From assembly GCA_036023115.1 (NCBI GenBank), contig JAYKKT010000056.1:4455001-4519000 (forward strand): 64,000 nucleotides of DNA, in the 5' to 3' direction. The translations under genes and the position numbers were made by a program. The DNA comes from Brasenia schreberi. Lineage: Eukaryota > Streptophyta > Magnoliopsida > Nymphaeales > Cabombaceae. Positions 21,633-32,540 of this stretch are shown here, one piece after another (the stretch's first letter is position 1; each line of letters starts with the position of its first letter). Under the pieces are notes generated by a model, which worked only from the letters and a program-made list of their open reading frames with translations, was not told the origin of the DNA and ran no database searches.

Positions 21633-22002
21633 GATTTCTCATTCATATAAGAAGCCACTTCAAAGACTTCCTTAAATTGTGTTGTTCTGTTGTTTCTTAC
21701 TGATCATTGATTTGAAATATACAACAGAATATAATTCATTTCTATTAAATTCATTACCGATATTTCTTTTGCTGTTTCAAACTGAAAATGTTTTACAGAA
21801 TCTGTGTGTGTGTGTGTTCGATAAACTAAAAACTGAGAACCACGAGCAGCTGAAATGGTGATATTTATAAATAAGTCTGATCGTTTCAGAGTGCAATTTG
21901 GCAACCGGATTTCCAGCCATAGTTGAACATATTAAGTCGCTCATAAGACTTAGGACAGGTTCAAATCGTGTTGTATCACATTAATGGCGGTTACACTGGG
22001 CT
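21633..22002. other. No recognisable feature
   Basis: AT-rich unique DNA between the LINE end and a microsatellite. A short (TG)n run (ending near 21,818) lies within. No gene or repeat was recognised. Confidence 0.4.
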
Positions 22003-22013
22003 ATATATATATG

Positions 22014-22094
<81 letters not shown>
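22003..22094. repeat. (AT)n microsatellite
   Basis: About 90 bp of ATATAT broken by occasional G (ATATGTATAT). Apparent tyrosine-isoleucine open frames here are an artefact of the repeat. Confidence 0.95.
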
Positions 22095-22097
<3 letters not shown>

Positions 22098-22601
22098 TTG
22101 GATCTTGCAAATCCGACCTGAGTTATTCATGCACCGATATTATATATTTCTGTACCTAATATAGTATCTCATTGCTTTTCATTGAATTACATTATGTACT
22201 AAGCATTTCACAAACGAAAAAGAGAAAATGGCAAGTTTCACAAAGTGGCAAACTACAAGTCTTATATAATCTTGTAGCCCGCGTACAGCAATGGTTTTCG
22301 AAAGACATACTGCTGTTTCGTGAATTCCAAATGAATCCAAAACCAAATTGACATACGAACCCGTTTGAGTTGAGACCAGAAACAGGCGAAACCTGAACTG
22401 GGCCCAACAGAAGGCAGGTTCTTCTTATGCACATACGGCATGCCATTCGGTCTTTTCTTTTCTCCTTCGAGTGCTCTAGAACATGAACTTCGTTCCCTGC
22501 CGCAATTCCCAGCTATAATCGGAGCCACAATTGTTTTCTACGCTTGCTCACAGACTCTGTCAAATCAGAAGGTTTGGTTCCTAAGGGCTCCCCCCCCTCT
22601 C
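22095..22601 (+). other. Upstream region of the receptor-kinase gene
   Basis: Unique DNA before the receptor kinase. A C-rich tract and a pyrimidine patch (CCCCCCCTCTC) at about 22,590-22,601 lie directly before the TATA-like sequence. No further element is claimed. Confidence 0.4.
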
Positions 22602-22609
22602 TATATATA
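22602..22609 (+). promoter_or_regulatory. Candidate TATA box of the receptor-kinase gene
   Basis: TATATATA in CTCTCTATATATATACATG, 62 bp before the ATG at 22,664, preceded by a pyrimidine patch as is common in plant core promoters. Because AT runs are frequent nearby, the assignment rests on position only. Confidence 0.45.
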
Positions 22610-22663
22610 TACATGTAATTGTCTGAGCACCACAATATAGCCTAAAACCGACCGGACGGAAGA

Positions 22664-25033
22664 ATGGATAATGCTTTTCAGTTCCCTCTCCTCGTCTACT
22701 TATCCCTGCTACCACTTGTAGCTCTTGCCATGGCTGGCATACTTGCTGCTGCTGCTGCCGGAGACGTCGGCGCTGGCTCTGTCCTGCGAGCAACCTACCC
22801 CGATCTATCATGGAAATCATCTCAAAATACCTTCTCTTTTGGCTTCACCAAATCTGCGGACAACCCTTCTCTGTATCACGGTGGACTATCCCATATTGCC
22901 TCCGCCACGCTCATTTGGACCGCCGGCGGCAACTCACCAGCCGCCGTGGACTCCAGAGCTTCCTTCCACTTCTCCACCGACGGCAATCTCCGCCTCTTCT
23001 CCGGGTCCGGGGTGGTGGTTTGGGAGTCCGGCACCGGGAACAGAGGAGTCTCCGTCGCTTCCATCGATGAATCCGGTAACTTCGTTTTGAGAAACAGTAC
23101 TGCGGTTGTATGGGACACTTTCAACCATCCGACTGACGTTCTCATCCAAAACCAGATTCTCACCCTGGGACAAACACTCCGTTCCGGCCTTTATTCTTTC
23201 TCCTTCAGTAAGTCGCCGTCTCTTCTTTGGAATGACACCATCCAATACTGGAACCTTTTATACACCGACAGTAATACGCTCGTCTCTCCTGTTTTAGTAC
23301 TTGGTAGCGATGGAATTCTGAAATTGTTCAAGAATTCATCGACGGTTGATCTGCTGAGATCGATATATGGTAGTGATTATAATGATTCCTCGGTTTCTTT
23401 CCGGTTCCTGAGATTGGATTCCGACGGAAACCTCAGAGCTTATAGTGTTAGTAATGGAGGTGCTGCTATTAGTATCCAATGGTCTGCAATTGAGAATCAA
23501 TGCGATGTATTTGGTTACTGCGGAAACATGGGTCTTTGCACTTATGATGGATCCCAGAATCCAATTTGCATTTGCCCATCAGAAGATTTTGTTCAGGCCG
23601 ATCTGAACGACCCGAGAAAGGGCTGTGAGAGGAAGCAACAGCTCTCTGATTGCCCTGAGAATTCCATGATTCAGTTGGAAAATACAGTACTGCTTACTTA
23701 TCCACCTCAACTACAGGACCCCAACCGGCACTTCTATTGCCCAATGTCGGCTTGTAGCTTGTATTGTTTGAGAAATGCAGCATGCTTAGGCTCGACCATG
23801 CCAGCCGATGGTTCTGGTGCGTGTTTCTCAAAGTTTTCCGAGTTCATCAGCCTCTATCGGGCTCCAACCGTGCCGAGTACTTCGTTTATGAAGGTCTGCG
23901 GCTCAGGGACTCCTACTAATACCGGGTGTAGGAGTTCTAATTCTTCTGAAGAAAAACGTCTTTCTCTAGGAAATGATGCAAAGGTGATCATCGTCGTGGT
24001 GACGATTTCCTCTCTGATCGTCATAGAGACGTTTCTATGGTGGCTATTGTGTAAAAAGAACAGAGAATATTTCACCGGAATTCCGTCGGGATCTACACTT
24101 CTCGAATATGCATCCGGTGCTCCAGTCCGATTTTCCTACAAGGAATTGTACAGATGGACAAACGGATTCAAGGAGAAACTGGGCGAGGGAGGCGTGTTTG
24201 GGCCGGTATACAAAGGGGAGCTTGAAAACAGAACCAGCGTTGTAGTTAAACTATTACAAGGGATAGAACAAACAGAGAGGCAGTTTCAGATAGAAGTGGC
24301 CGGAATTAGCAGCATCCATCATCTTAATCTCATCCGATTGATCGGATTCTGCATCGAGGGCAGGCACAGATTATTGGTCTACGAGTTCGTAAAGAACGGT
24401 TCGTTAGACAGATTTCTCTTCTCGGAGAATGCTAGAAAGCTATGTTGGGACGCACGCTTCAAGATAGCCTTAGACGCAGCAAAGGGAATGACATATTTGC
24501 ATGAAGAGTGCAGAAATTGCATAATTCACTGTGACCTAAAGCCAGAAAACATACTTTTGGATGAAAGCTATAACGCCAAAGTGTCTGATTTCGGAATCGC
24601 GAAGCTCATAAATCCTCAAGATCGTCGCCTTCGAGCTTTATTGCCGAGTCGAAAGATGAAAGGATATTTAGCACCAGAATGGTTTGTCAATGTTCCTGTC
24701 ACAACTAAATCTGATGTTTACAGCTACGGAATTCTATTGCTGGAGATCATTAGCGGGCAGAGGATCTCCGATGAAACCGAGAGAAGTAGGTTTTTATCTT
24801 GGGCTTTCGGAGAGCTTGAAAAGGGCGATATTGAGAGAATTGTGGACAAGAGGATCGGTTTCGCGAACCAAGCAGTTGAAGAGCGACTCGTGAGGGCGAT
24901 TCAAGTGAGCTTCTGGTGCATACAAGAGCAGCCATCGTTGAGGCCGAGTATGGGAAAGGTTGTGCAGATGTTGCAAGGAGTACTTGCCGTAGATACGCCC
25001 CCTGCTCCCATAGCCATGCAAAGCAAGGAGTAG
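22664..25033 (+). CDS. G-type lectin S-receptor-like serine/threonine-protein kinase
   Basis: An uninterrupted frame of 789 codons, the normal length for this intronless class (similar to the Arabidopsis At1g34300 type). Domains in order: signal peptide (about 1-33), bulb-type mannose-binding lectin domain (about 37-165), EGF-like cysteine cluster from C280 (CDVFGYCGNMGLC), PAN/apple domain (about 350-430), one membrane helix (about 441-463), and a cytoplasmic kinase (about 500-775). Kinase landmarks: Lys 529 (VVVK), HCDLKPEN with Asp 624 (a non-RD kinase), DFG Asp 642, and GYLAPEW. Oddities: the glycine loop reads GEGGVFGPVY, one residue longer than the usual GxGGFGxVY, and the segment before GYLAPEW is SRKMK, where related kinases have a G-T pair. 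The role is inferred as plasma-membrane signalling; the ligand is unknown. Confidence 0.93.
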   Translation: MDNAFQFPLLVYLSLLPLVALAMAGILAAAAAGDVGAGSVLRATYPDLSWKSSQNTFSFGFTKSADNPSLYHGGLSHIASATLIWTAGGNSPAAVDSRASFHFSTDGNLRLFSGSGVVVWESGTGNRGVSVASIDESGNFVLRNSTAVVWDTFNHPTDVLIQNQILTLGQTLRSGLYSFSFSKSPSLLWNDTIQYWNLLYTDSNTLVSPVLVLGSDGILKLFKNSSTVDLLRSIYGSDYNDSSVSFRFLRLDSDGNLRAYSVSNGGAAISIQWSAIENQCDVFGYCGNMGLCTYDGSQNPICICPSEDFVQADLNDPRKGCERKQQLSDCPENSMIQLENTVLLTYPPQLQDPNRHFYCPMSACSLYCLRNAACLGSTMPADGSGACFSKFSEFISLYRAPTVPSTSFMKVCGSGTPTNTGCRSSNSSEEKRLSLGNDAKVIIVVVTISSLIVIETFLWWLLCKKNREYFTGIPSGSTLLEYASGAPVRFSYKELYRWTNGFKEKLGEGGVFGPVYKGELENRTSVVVKLLQGIEQTERQFQIEVAGISSIHHLNLIRLIGFCIEGRHRLLVYEFVKNGSLDRFLFSENARKLCWDARFKIALDAAKGMTYLHEECRNCIIHCDLKPENILLDESYNAKVSDFGIAKLINPQDRRLRALLPSRKMKGYLAPEWFVNVPVTTKSDVYSYGILLLEIISGQRISDETERSRFLSWAFGELEKGDIERIVDKRIGFANQAVEERLVRAIQVSFWCIQEQPSLRPSMGKVVQMLQGVLAVDTPPAPIAMQSKE

Positions 25034-25727
25034 TCGCAGAGCTAGTTCATCCTGGCCGTCCAAACAAGTCCATTCGGATGGCTGGGATGTCATGTAGAAT
25101 ATCAGTATATCCTATGACCATGCAAAGGCCATATTCAATGTAAACTCTTATCTGTTGATCTCTGCCACACATCTCTACACCTCATGTGATAACAGTGATA
25201 TTTCAAATAATACTCATAAATGCCATGAAAACAACAGCATCCGTTCTCATCATCATCGTCAGTGGGAGTGCAGGTGTGCTTTTATTGCAACATTAAATGG
25301 ATGGTTATTAACTTCTCGTACAAGTTTGCAATTTGCAGATTACCTACCCTTCACAGCCATTTATATGGACAAACAATTATCTTTCTCAAAGTTCTTTGAT
25401 AGGGATATTTTTGGCAAATTCACAGTATTTCGTTTCCATCTTTTTCTAAAGAAAAAAGAGGCATTTCTTACTTTTTGTAGTTCTTTTATAAATTTATTAT
25501 GAATGGCATCACCCTGCCTTGGAACTGGGAGAAGTTAAGAAATACGGAATAAATAAGCATATAAAGTGCGAGGAGGTAGCAGGGATATGCTTATCGTCAG
25601 GCTTAGTCCGGCTCGCTCTTATGTCGAAGGGAATGGACAATCTAATTGGTTCTTCAGTTTGGGGAACAAAACCAAATCATTCTGTATAAAACTGAAACAA
25701 ATCCTACTACCATCATTTCCTCTTTCA
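25034..25727 (+). other. 3' flank of the receptor-kinase gene
   Basis: No further gene was recognised. AATAAA at 25,548-25,553 could serve as a poly(A) signal about 515 bp after the stop; AATAAT at about 25,207 is a nearer variant. Short open frames at 25,155-25,502 and 25,566-25,934 have no recognisable content, and the latter overlaps the MITE. Confidence 0.4.
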
Positions 25728-25735
25728 ATCAAAAC

Positions 25736-26230
25736 TAGGGGTGTAATCAAGCTGAAAGTCAAGCTTAAGTATAACCAAGTTGAGCTCAAATATAGCGAAC
25801 TTCTACTCAGGCCCTTTAAGGAATGCTCAATCTCCAGGCTCAACAAGCTATGTTCGAGCTTGAGCTTGAGCTCGTTAGACTCATTTAAGCTCGTTGAGCT
25901 CACGAGAGGAGAAAAGAGAAAAAGTGGATGGTGACTTTCACGAGAAAGCGGGAGGACAAGAAACTAAATTAGAACTGCGAGTGGAGAGAAGGCTTAGTGG
26001 GCAAAATTAGTTATATATTATGTACAATATAGGTAAAACTCGATTACACTCATGAGCTACTCGAGTTGAGTACCAATGAATTCGCTATGTCGAGCTTGAT
26101 TGAATGTTCAACTTGCTATCCCGAGCTTGACTAACCTTTGCCTTAAGCTCCGTAAGAGCGAGCCAAGTTCGAGTTATCATTGAGCCGATCTTGAATAGCT
26201 TTCGTGCAGCACAGCTCACTTACACTCCCA
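25736..26230. mobile_element. hAT-like MITE (non-autonomous DNA transposon)
   Basis: The ends are inverted repeats: TAGGGGTGTAATCAAGCT at the left and, in reverse complement, TGGGAGTGTAAGTGAGCT at the right (13 of 18 positions equal). They are flanked by 8-bp sequences ATCAAAAC (25,728-25,735) and TCCAAAAC (26,231-26,238), equal at 6 positions, as expected for an old hAT target duplication. The interior is 495 bp without coding capacity and is rich in GAGCTC/AGCTTGAGC subrepeats (25,850-26,150), a known habit of plant hAT subterminal regions. It lies 0.7 kb downstream of the receptor kinase. Confidence 0.7.
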
Positions 26231-26238
26231 TCCAAAAC

Positions 26239-26869
26239 ATTGTCCAGTAAATGGTTCATTTTAACCAATGAAGAACCAAGTAATACAGAGAAAGATAAAA
26301 CGAGATTATGAGTGGATGACGAGATGACAGCTCCTTCATAAAATTTCTTTTGGCAAGCTTTACTAGCCAACCTGAATCGAAAACGTTCATGTTCTATCAC
26401 TATGCAAACGGAGCTGATCTACAAGCAGCCTGATTCTTTCAACAGACTTCGTTGAAGGGATCAAATAACTTTAAGAGACTTTTCTCATTATCAGACAAGA
26501 GTTACAGTTTTAAGATGCACTCGAGTCAAAAATGGGCTCCCATAATTGACTTTTTTTTTGGGGGGGGGTGGGGGGGTGTGGGGTGAGGTGGGGTGCGGGG
26601 AGGGGAATATTATAGAAATTGTCAGTCATGCGTTTCTACGCTAGACATGACTGATTTGGAACCAGCCTGAGAGCTTGAATAGGAACTGGACTAGATCCAA
26701 AATCGGCATATGCCAACCGGACCTGTAACCACAGCCAAACTGGCAGCACTGCAGTGGTTCAGCCACCAATTTTGGGCCAACTTTATTATTTTATTAAACA
26801 TTTTATCTTTTTTAAAATTGAACAGTAACGTGAACTAGTGGTTATAAGCCGTAAACGGGACACGGTAGA
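26239..26869. other. Unique DNA with a G-rich tract
   Basis: Spacer between the MITE and the large hAT element. It holds a long T-then-G tract (see the separate entry) and no recognised gene. Confidence 0.4.
26551..26607 (+). repeat. G-rich tract with quadruplex potential
   Basis: A run of T is followed by runs of 9, 7, 4, 4, 4 and 4 guanines separated by short T, A or C-containing spacers, ending in GGGGAGGGG. At least four G-runs of three or more within 50 bp fit the usual G-quadruplex pattern. Confidence 0.8.
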
Positions 26870-27521
26870 TAATGGTGGATCTAGAAAATTTAGAGTGGGA
26901 GCAAAAATATAGGTTTTTGTCATGAGATTCATTATATGTGTGAAATTGATATACTTAAAAGAGATACTAATAACTGTGTTACTAAAAACTCATTATAGTA
27001 CATTTATTAGTATGTGTAATCAACTTCATAAGAGTAAAAGGCAATATCTTAATACATATACAACTACCAATAATTCTTAAGTTGATAACCAAACTACCAA
27101 AACACATGGAAATTCTATAAATGCTACAAAGATGAAATACCATCAACACAGTAATGGAAGCATGTGTTACATAACCACTCATATAATATAAAAATAATAA
27201 CAAATAAATAACTATTACAATGATCCTAATAACAACTGTTATTCAACAATTATATAATCAAACACCTGCTAATATAACATGTTTATGTAATTGAAGTTAT
27301 CAAATACATGTACTGTTAAATTCCTAGCAAATACAACTTCAGAAATCTTTCAATCTTGTATGGTCTTTTGAAGAGCACTTCAAACAAAAAAGAAGTCACA
27401 AAGTAATACCTATTAGAACCCCACACATAAATAACTCTTCTAACTAAACTTAATACTAAAAAGAAATCTATAAAGTTAAGAGCACTTACATAATCAAATA
27501 TAAGGAAATAGGAATGATTTG

Positions 27522-29501
27522 TCACTGAGGATGTATCCTTTGAAATCGTTGCATGATTGTATTATTATCTATTTCTGATGACATGCTACACTCAATATAT
27601 GTAACCAAGTAATTGTTCATGAACTCATCACCAATCTTGTTTCTCAAGCTATTCTTTACAATGTTCAAAGTAGAAAATACTCTTTCTACACTTTCAGTGG
27701 CAACAAGTAAAAGCAATGCCAATTTTATTAACCGATACATCAAAAAATAGCTCATATCTTTTCTTTGATTTACTAATACCTCTGCAATTTCACTTATTCC
27801 TTTATGTTGAAGCTCTTGATCATTCATAATATAGTTATCAAGTTGATAGTGAAGTTACCAAAGATCATTTGTGCAAAAATCATAAGGATAAAAACATGTA
27901 AGCTAAACCAGCTTCTCCTTATTGAAAGAATCTAAACTCTTACTTGGATCAAGACATGCAACACAAAGAAGCAATTCAATATTTCTCTCATTAAATCGAT
28001 CATCAAGCTCATTTAACACATAATCAATAATAACATTGAATACCTTATACCAATAATGATGCAAATTTGTTCTCACTTTGCCTTCATCTTGCTCATACCA
28101 TTGGCCCTACATAGTTATCCTCCATTTTCCTGACTTCGACATCATTCTTATCACAAAATAAATTTATCTTTGCAATCAAGTGCTCTCATTCATTATCTTC
28201 AATTCTAAACTTATTTAATTGTCTCTTTGACAACTTCATAAGATTCAAAGTTTTGGTAATATCTTGGTCTTCTCTTTGTAGAGCTAATGATAAACTATTT
28301 GTCTTTGTCAAAATTTCCTTTATCAAATATATAATAATACAAAATCAAATATTTGAATTATCTTCCACCAATTATAAGCACTACCTTTAATATCATCATC
28401 CACCATCATCACTGATAATATAAAGCGCATTCACAATAGATTGAAACAATGTGATTAAGTTCAACAAAATATAATAATTTGAACCCCAACATGTGTCTCC
28501 AACCTTTTTAATTCTAATAGGCTGATTTAATCCTTTACCAGTTTCACGACATTCAAGTTTCAATTTCTTACGAACTCTATTAAGTTCCAATTCTTTAAGC
28601 TTCTCAAGACATTTAGATGAACCTCCAACACAATTCATGATTGCAAAAATAGCATCACACAATTGATTTAGTTCTTTATGCATCTTAGCAACTGCAATAA
28701 CAACTAATTGGAGTTGATGTGCAAAGCAATGAATATAAAAACTACATGGATTTTTCCTCAATATTAATGCTTTTAATCCATTAAACTCAACTTTCATATT
28801 GCTTGCTCATCATATCCTTTCCTTGTAATTGATTAATACTTAAACAAACTTTACAAAATATTTGCATCATAGTTGTAATAGGTGATGTTGTTGTAGTAGA
28901 ATAAACATTCACTAAACCAAATAAGTGTTCAATAATATGACCATCTTCATCAATATACTTTAATGCATTTGCTCTTTATTAGATACATCATGTGATTCAC
29001 AATCAAAATAGTAAATACATCAGCATGTACCTCTTTGACAATTCTTTCAACAATATCACTTACAATAGTATTTTTAAATTGAAGCTACTATCAATTTTGA
29101 ATTTTCAAGTGCATTTTGTAATATAATGCTAAGAATCTCCTTGTTATGATTAGAAATAAAGAATAGAAGTTGCAAAAAAATTCTTTTATTGAAACTTTCA
29201 TCAAACTCATCATGGCCACGAAATACAAGACCTTATTTAAGAAGAAACCTTACAACATTAATTAAGGTACCAAGCCGAGCTTCATACTTCTTTTCCTCTT
29301 CTAATTGCCTAAAAAACAAGTATTGATAAATTGTTTCTCATTCATTAAAGCCATACTTTTTATTCTAGCATCAGGTCATGTTCATAATTCTCTCTAAACT
29401 ACAGAAATCCATCCAAAATAAATGCTTATTCACTATTAGAAAGTGAAAAAAGATAGCCGAACAAACATTAAGCTGTATTTATTGTTATACTATATTCCAA
29501 C
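27522..29501 (-). pseudogene. hAT transposase, C-terminal three quarters (TTF/DUF4371-type)
   Basis: Read from 29,501 downwards on the minus strand. It resumes with EYSI directly at the gypsy insertion point and continues with a Cys-containing block aligned to the TTF-type zinc-finger region. At 28,797-28,396 it contains CFAHQLQLVVIAVAKMH and GDTCWGSNYYILLNLI, the conserved catalytic-domain blocks of plant ZMYM1-like hAT proteins (CW where RW is usual). At 27,720-27,620 it reads ATESVERVFSTLNIVKNSLR, the hAT C-terminal dimerisation region, ending at the stop 27,522-27,524. Many stops and frame changes, especially 28,850-29,450, make it dead. Confidence 0.85.
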
Positions 29502-32500
29502 TATAAGCTATGAAAATTTTCACTCCTGGTTTTGAAGCCGGGAATGAAACTTCTCGAGTTTACGTCACTTTTTAGGGGCGTGCCAGGTAGCTTGCTCAAG
29601 CTAGTAAAGTTTTCAAAGTATCTGACGTTTTAAAAGGCGATTGTGAGCAAGCGGGATCTTTTCGCTTGAAACCTTCTTGAACCAGTGCTCAGGGTTAGTT
29701 TAAGCACTTACAAAACCTTTTTGATCTAAACAAACGTATACTTTTGAAAAGAAAAGTAAATGTTTCGATGTATGCCTAAATTGTAGTTATTATTACGGGG
29801 GTTGTTCGAATCCAAGTCTTTGAGCTTTTAAGCTATTTTAGGCCGAATGTGTGTGCTTCAAGTGGCCTAAATTTAGCGAGTTTGAGCGTAGTTTCGGGGT
29901 TTCCTCTTTGAAAATACGCGAATGCAAGGATGCATAAAATATTTGTCGGGTTTGGTATGATGATGTGAGCTAAGCTCGAATTGAAAGCAACTCACACACA
30001 CAACTTAATGTAAATACCCGAATGAAAGTGCAACTCACGCAGCTGAAGGGAAATACCCGAACTTGAAAGCACGCATATACTCAAGTACGTTAATATCTCT
30101 GAGCGTGGTCTTGCATTCACGAATGTACTCAAGCACTTTCGCAAGCACGCATGCAAGTACTTGAAAGCATGCATGTACTCAAGCACACATGCAAGACCAC
30201 GAGAATGCAAGACCATGCGTGCATGTGCAAGTACTTGAAAGCACGAATGTAACATAAGATATTTTACATTAATGTCGTCTAAACAAAAGTGCAACTCATG
30301 CAGCTGAAATTGAAATATAAGTATAGTAAGAGCGGAAAGGCTCAATGCACGCATGTGTGTAGTGTGAAATTTAAATGACAAACTCACACGACATGAATTG
30401 AACTTTGCCGAAATTGAAATATAGATATATGATAAGAGCGGAAAGGCTCAATGCACGCGTGTATGTAGTGTGAAATTTAAATGACAAACTCACACGACAT
30501 GAATTGAACCACCTGGAAATGTAAGTGCTTACACGACATTAATGTAAAATTCACGCAGCTGGAAAGTATATAGATATGTTATATCTTATGAGTAACAAAG
30601 GCTCAAAAGGTGCGTGGGAGTGTGGAGCAAGTGCTCAAGTACTTCTTGGGTGCGAGTGTGAAATGTAAATGACACACTCACACGACATGAATGTAACAAC
30701 CCGAATTGAATTGCACGGCTTTCACTAAAGTCTTTAGCTTAAGAGCGAAGGATCAATGTGTGTGCAATAGTGTGCAACTAAGAGTGGAAAGGCTCAAGTG
30801 CACGTGGGTGTCTTGTATACGTTTTAAGAGTAATATGGCTCAAGTGTACGTGTTCGTATATCAAGCACCAATATTACATTTCGGGGGGAGACCACGCTCC
30901 ATTATTACAATCCCGTATCGAATTGAATTGAATTTAAAAGAGTAAGATAAAAACCGAATTTAAACACTTATAAGTGGTCGACTTTTCCTCTCAATGTACT
31001 TGAATCCGTCCACCTTGGCAGCCAATTGATAGGTCTCCCTAGGTGGGGTTGGACGTGAGAGTTTAGGCTTTAGAGGGGGTGCTTGGGGGCAACCGGGTGC
31101 TTAGGCCTAGGAGGGGCTTGGTTCGGCCAAGTGATAGGGTTGGCTAAGGTAAGTCACGGCAGGATGGGGGCTGGTCCTAACCGGCTCTATGGAAAAGGGG
31201 TGCAGCTGGGTTGGGGGTATCTAAGGTAAGTTGGTGTGGCACGACAACAGGGATGCTAGGCACCGGGTGTGACAGGGCATGCGGGGAGCAGCAGTTCGGT
31301 GCTAGGGCGTTGCAGCAGGGCGCAGCGGGGCGCTGTGGTAGTCGGGTATGACAGGGCATTAGGGTGGGACAGGGCGCGCGGGGCAGTGCTAGGCTGCAGT
31401 GCTAGGGGCGTGTAGGGCACAATTCAAGCCGAGTGCAGTTGTGCTCGGTGGGTTTTAGGTTTAGGATGATTATGTGTAGTTTGAGTCGGTTTAGGTGAGA
31501 GTGGTTTGGTTTAGGCTAGTTTAGGGTGAGGTTTAGTGGGGTAGGTTAGATGGTTTAGGCTAGATTAGGGTGGGTTTAAGGAGACCTACCTCTTGGAGCC
31601 GGTCCACCACGCATAGCACATGCCTCCACTTCGGTTGCAGCCACTCCTTCACGTTGGTGCACCCCTCGGCTAGGTTTAGGTTCATACAAGCTTGAACCCA
31701 CACCCTTGATCAAGACCACATGGCAATGGCCCACCACTCACTCTATCTCTTCCCAAGCCTCTCTTGGATTTCACGAGGTGGGTCTTGGGTATGGATCTTG
31801 GATTTTGGTCTTGGAATCCAAATCCGATCCAAACACTATTTGGGTCTGGATCTTGGATCTCGGATATTTGAGATCCAGATCCGACCCAAATATTTAGTTA
31901 GGTTTGGATCTCGGATCTCGGATATTTGGGATCCAAATCCAATCCAAATACTATTTGGATCTGGATCTAGATATTTGGGTCCAGATCTAATCCAATTTTT
32001 CTTTTCTTCAATCCTTCTTGGCGTTTCGAGACGGACGGTTTGTACGGGCCCTAGCTTCATTAGCGCTACGTCTTGTGCTGGGTTTTCCCCAACTTTGTCG
32101 TTCGAACTCCTTCTCACCTTTTTGAACTTCGTTTTGCATGGTTTTTGATATTTACGGCTTGGATTTCTGCTGATTTGGTGGATGCTCTTGGCTTGATGTT
32201 TGATGCTTTGGGCTTGAAGTCTACACCTGGCCTGGGCTCTCCTTTCGCCTTTTGATCCTACTTTCTATCAGGCTGGGCTGACTTTCGAGCTTTGAACCTG
32301 CTTTTGAGGCTGCTTTTGGTTAGGCTTCACCTGTTGGATTTTGGCTTTTTGCAAAAATGAGACTTGGCCCAAATTCAAGAAATTCATATTTCGTACGGGG
32401 TTTGAAACAAAAGTTCAAAGCTTTTTAAACTCCTGGGTTTTCGAAAACTCCAGAATCTGGTTTTCAAAAGGATTTTCAAACCAGGTGTTTGTTTTTGAAA

Positions 32501-32525
32501 TTCGTTTGATTTTGGGGTGTTTACA
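29502..32525 (-). repeat. 3' LTR of the full-length gypsy element
   Basis: Homologous to the 5' LTR with many substitutions and indels. Compared with it, about 50 bp including the TATA box are missing at about 31,774, where CTTGGATTTCA joins CGAGGTGGG. The first base pair of the terminal TG is now TA. It contains 106-bp subrepeats (AACTCACACG at 30,381 and 30,487) and GATCCAAATCC-type subrepeats (31,800-31,990). Confidence 0.92.
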
Positions 32526-32540
32526 AATGCCCCTCTTTGG
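32526..32540 (-). other. Polypurine tract of the gypsy element
   Basis: On the element strand CCAAAGAGGGGCATT abuts the 3' LTR start at 32,525. This purine run primes plus-strand cDNA. It is the same in copy 2. Confidence 0.75.

Noticed and set aside
21968..22159. 63-codon Tyr/Ile frame upstream of the receptor kinase
   Set aside because: Artefact of the (AT)n repeat.
22725..23245. Several alternative open frames on both strands inside the receptor-kinase gene
   Set aside because: They overlap the 789-codon frame that carries all recognisable domains; they are shadow frames in GC-richer coding DNA.
29990..30700. Regularly spaced repeats that might suggest a CRISPR-like array
   Set aside because: About 106-bp degenerate LTR subrepeats in a plant retrotransposon, present in both LTRs; no uniform short repeats and spacers.
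29992..30945. Open frames of 131 and 79 codons in the gypsy 3' LTR
   Set aside because: LTR subrepeats generate them; the matching frames in the 5' LTR are not conserved.
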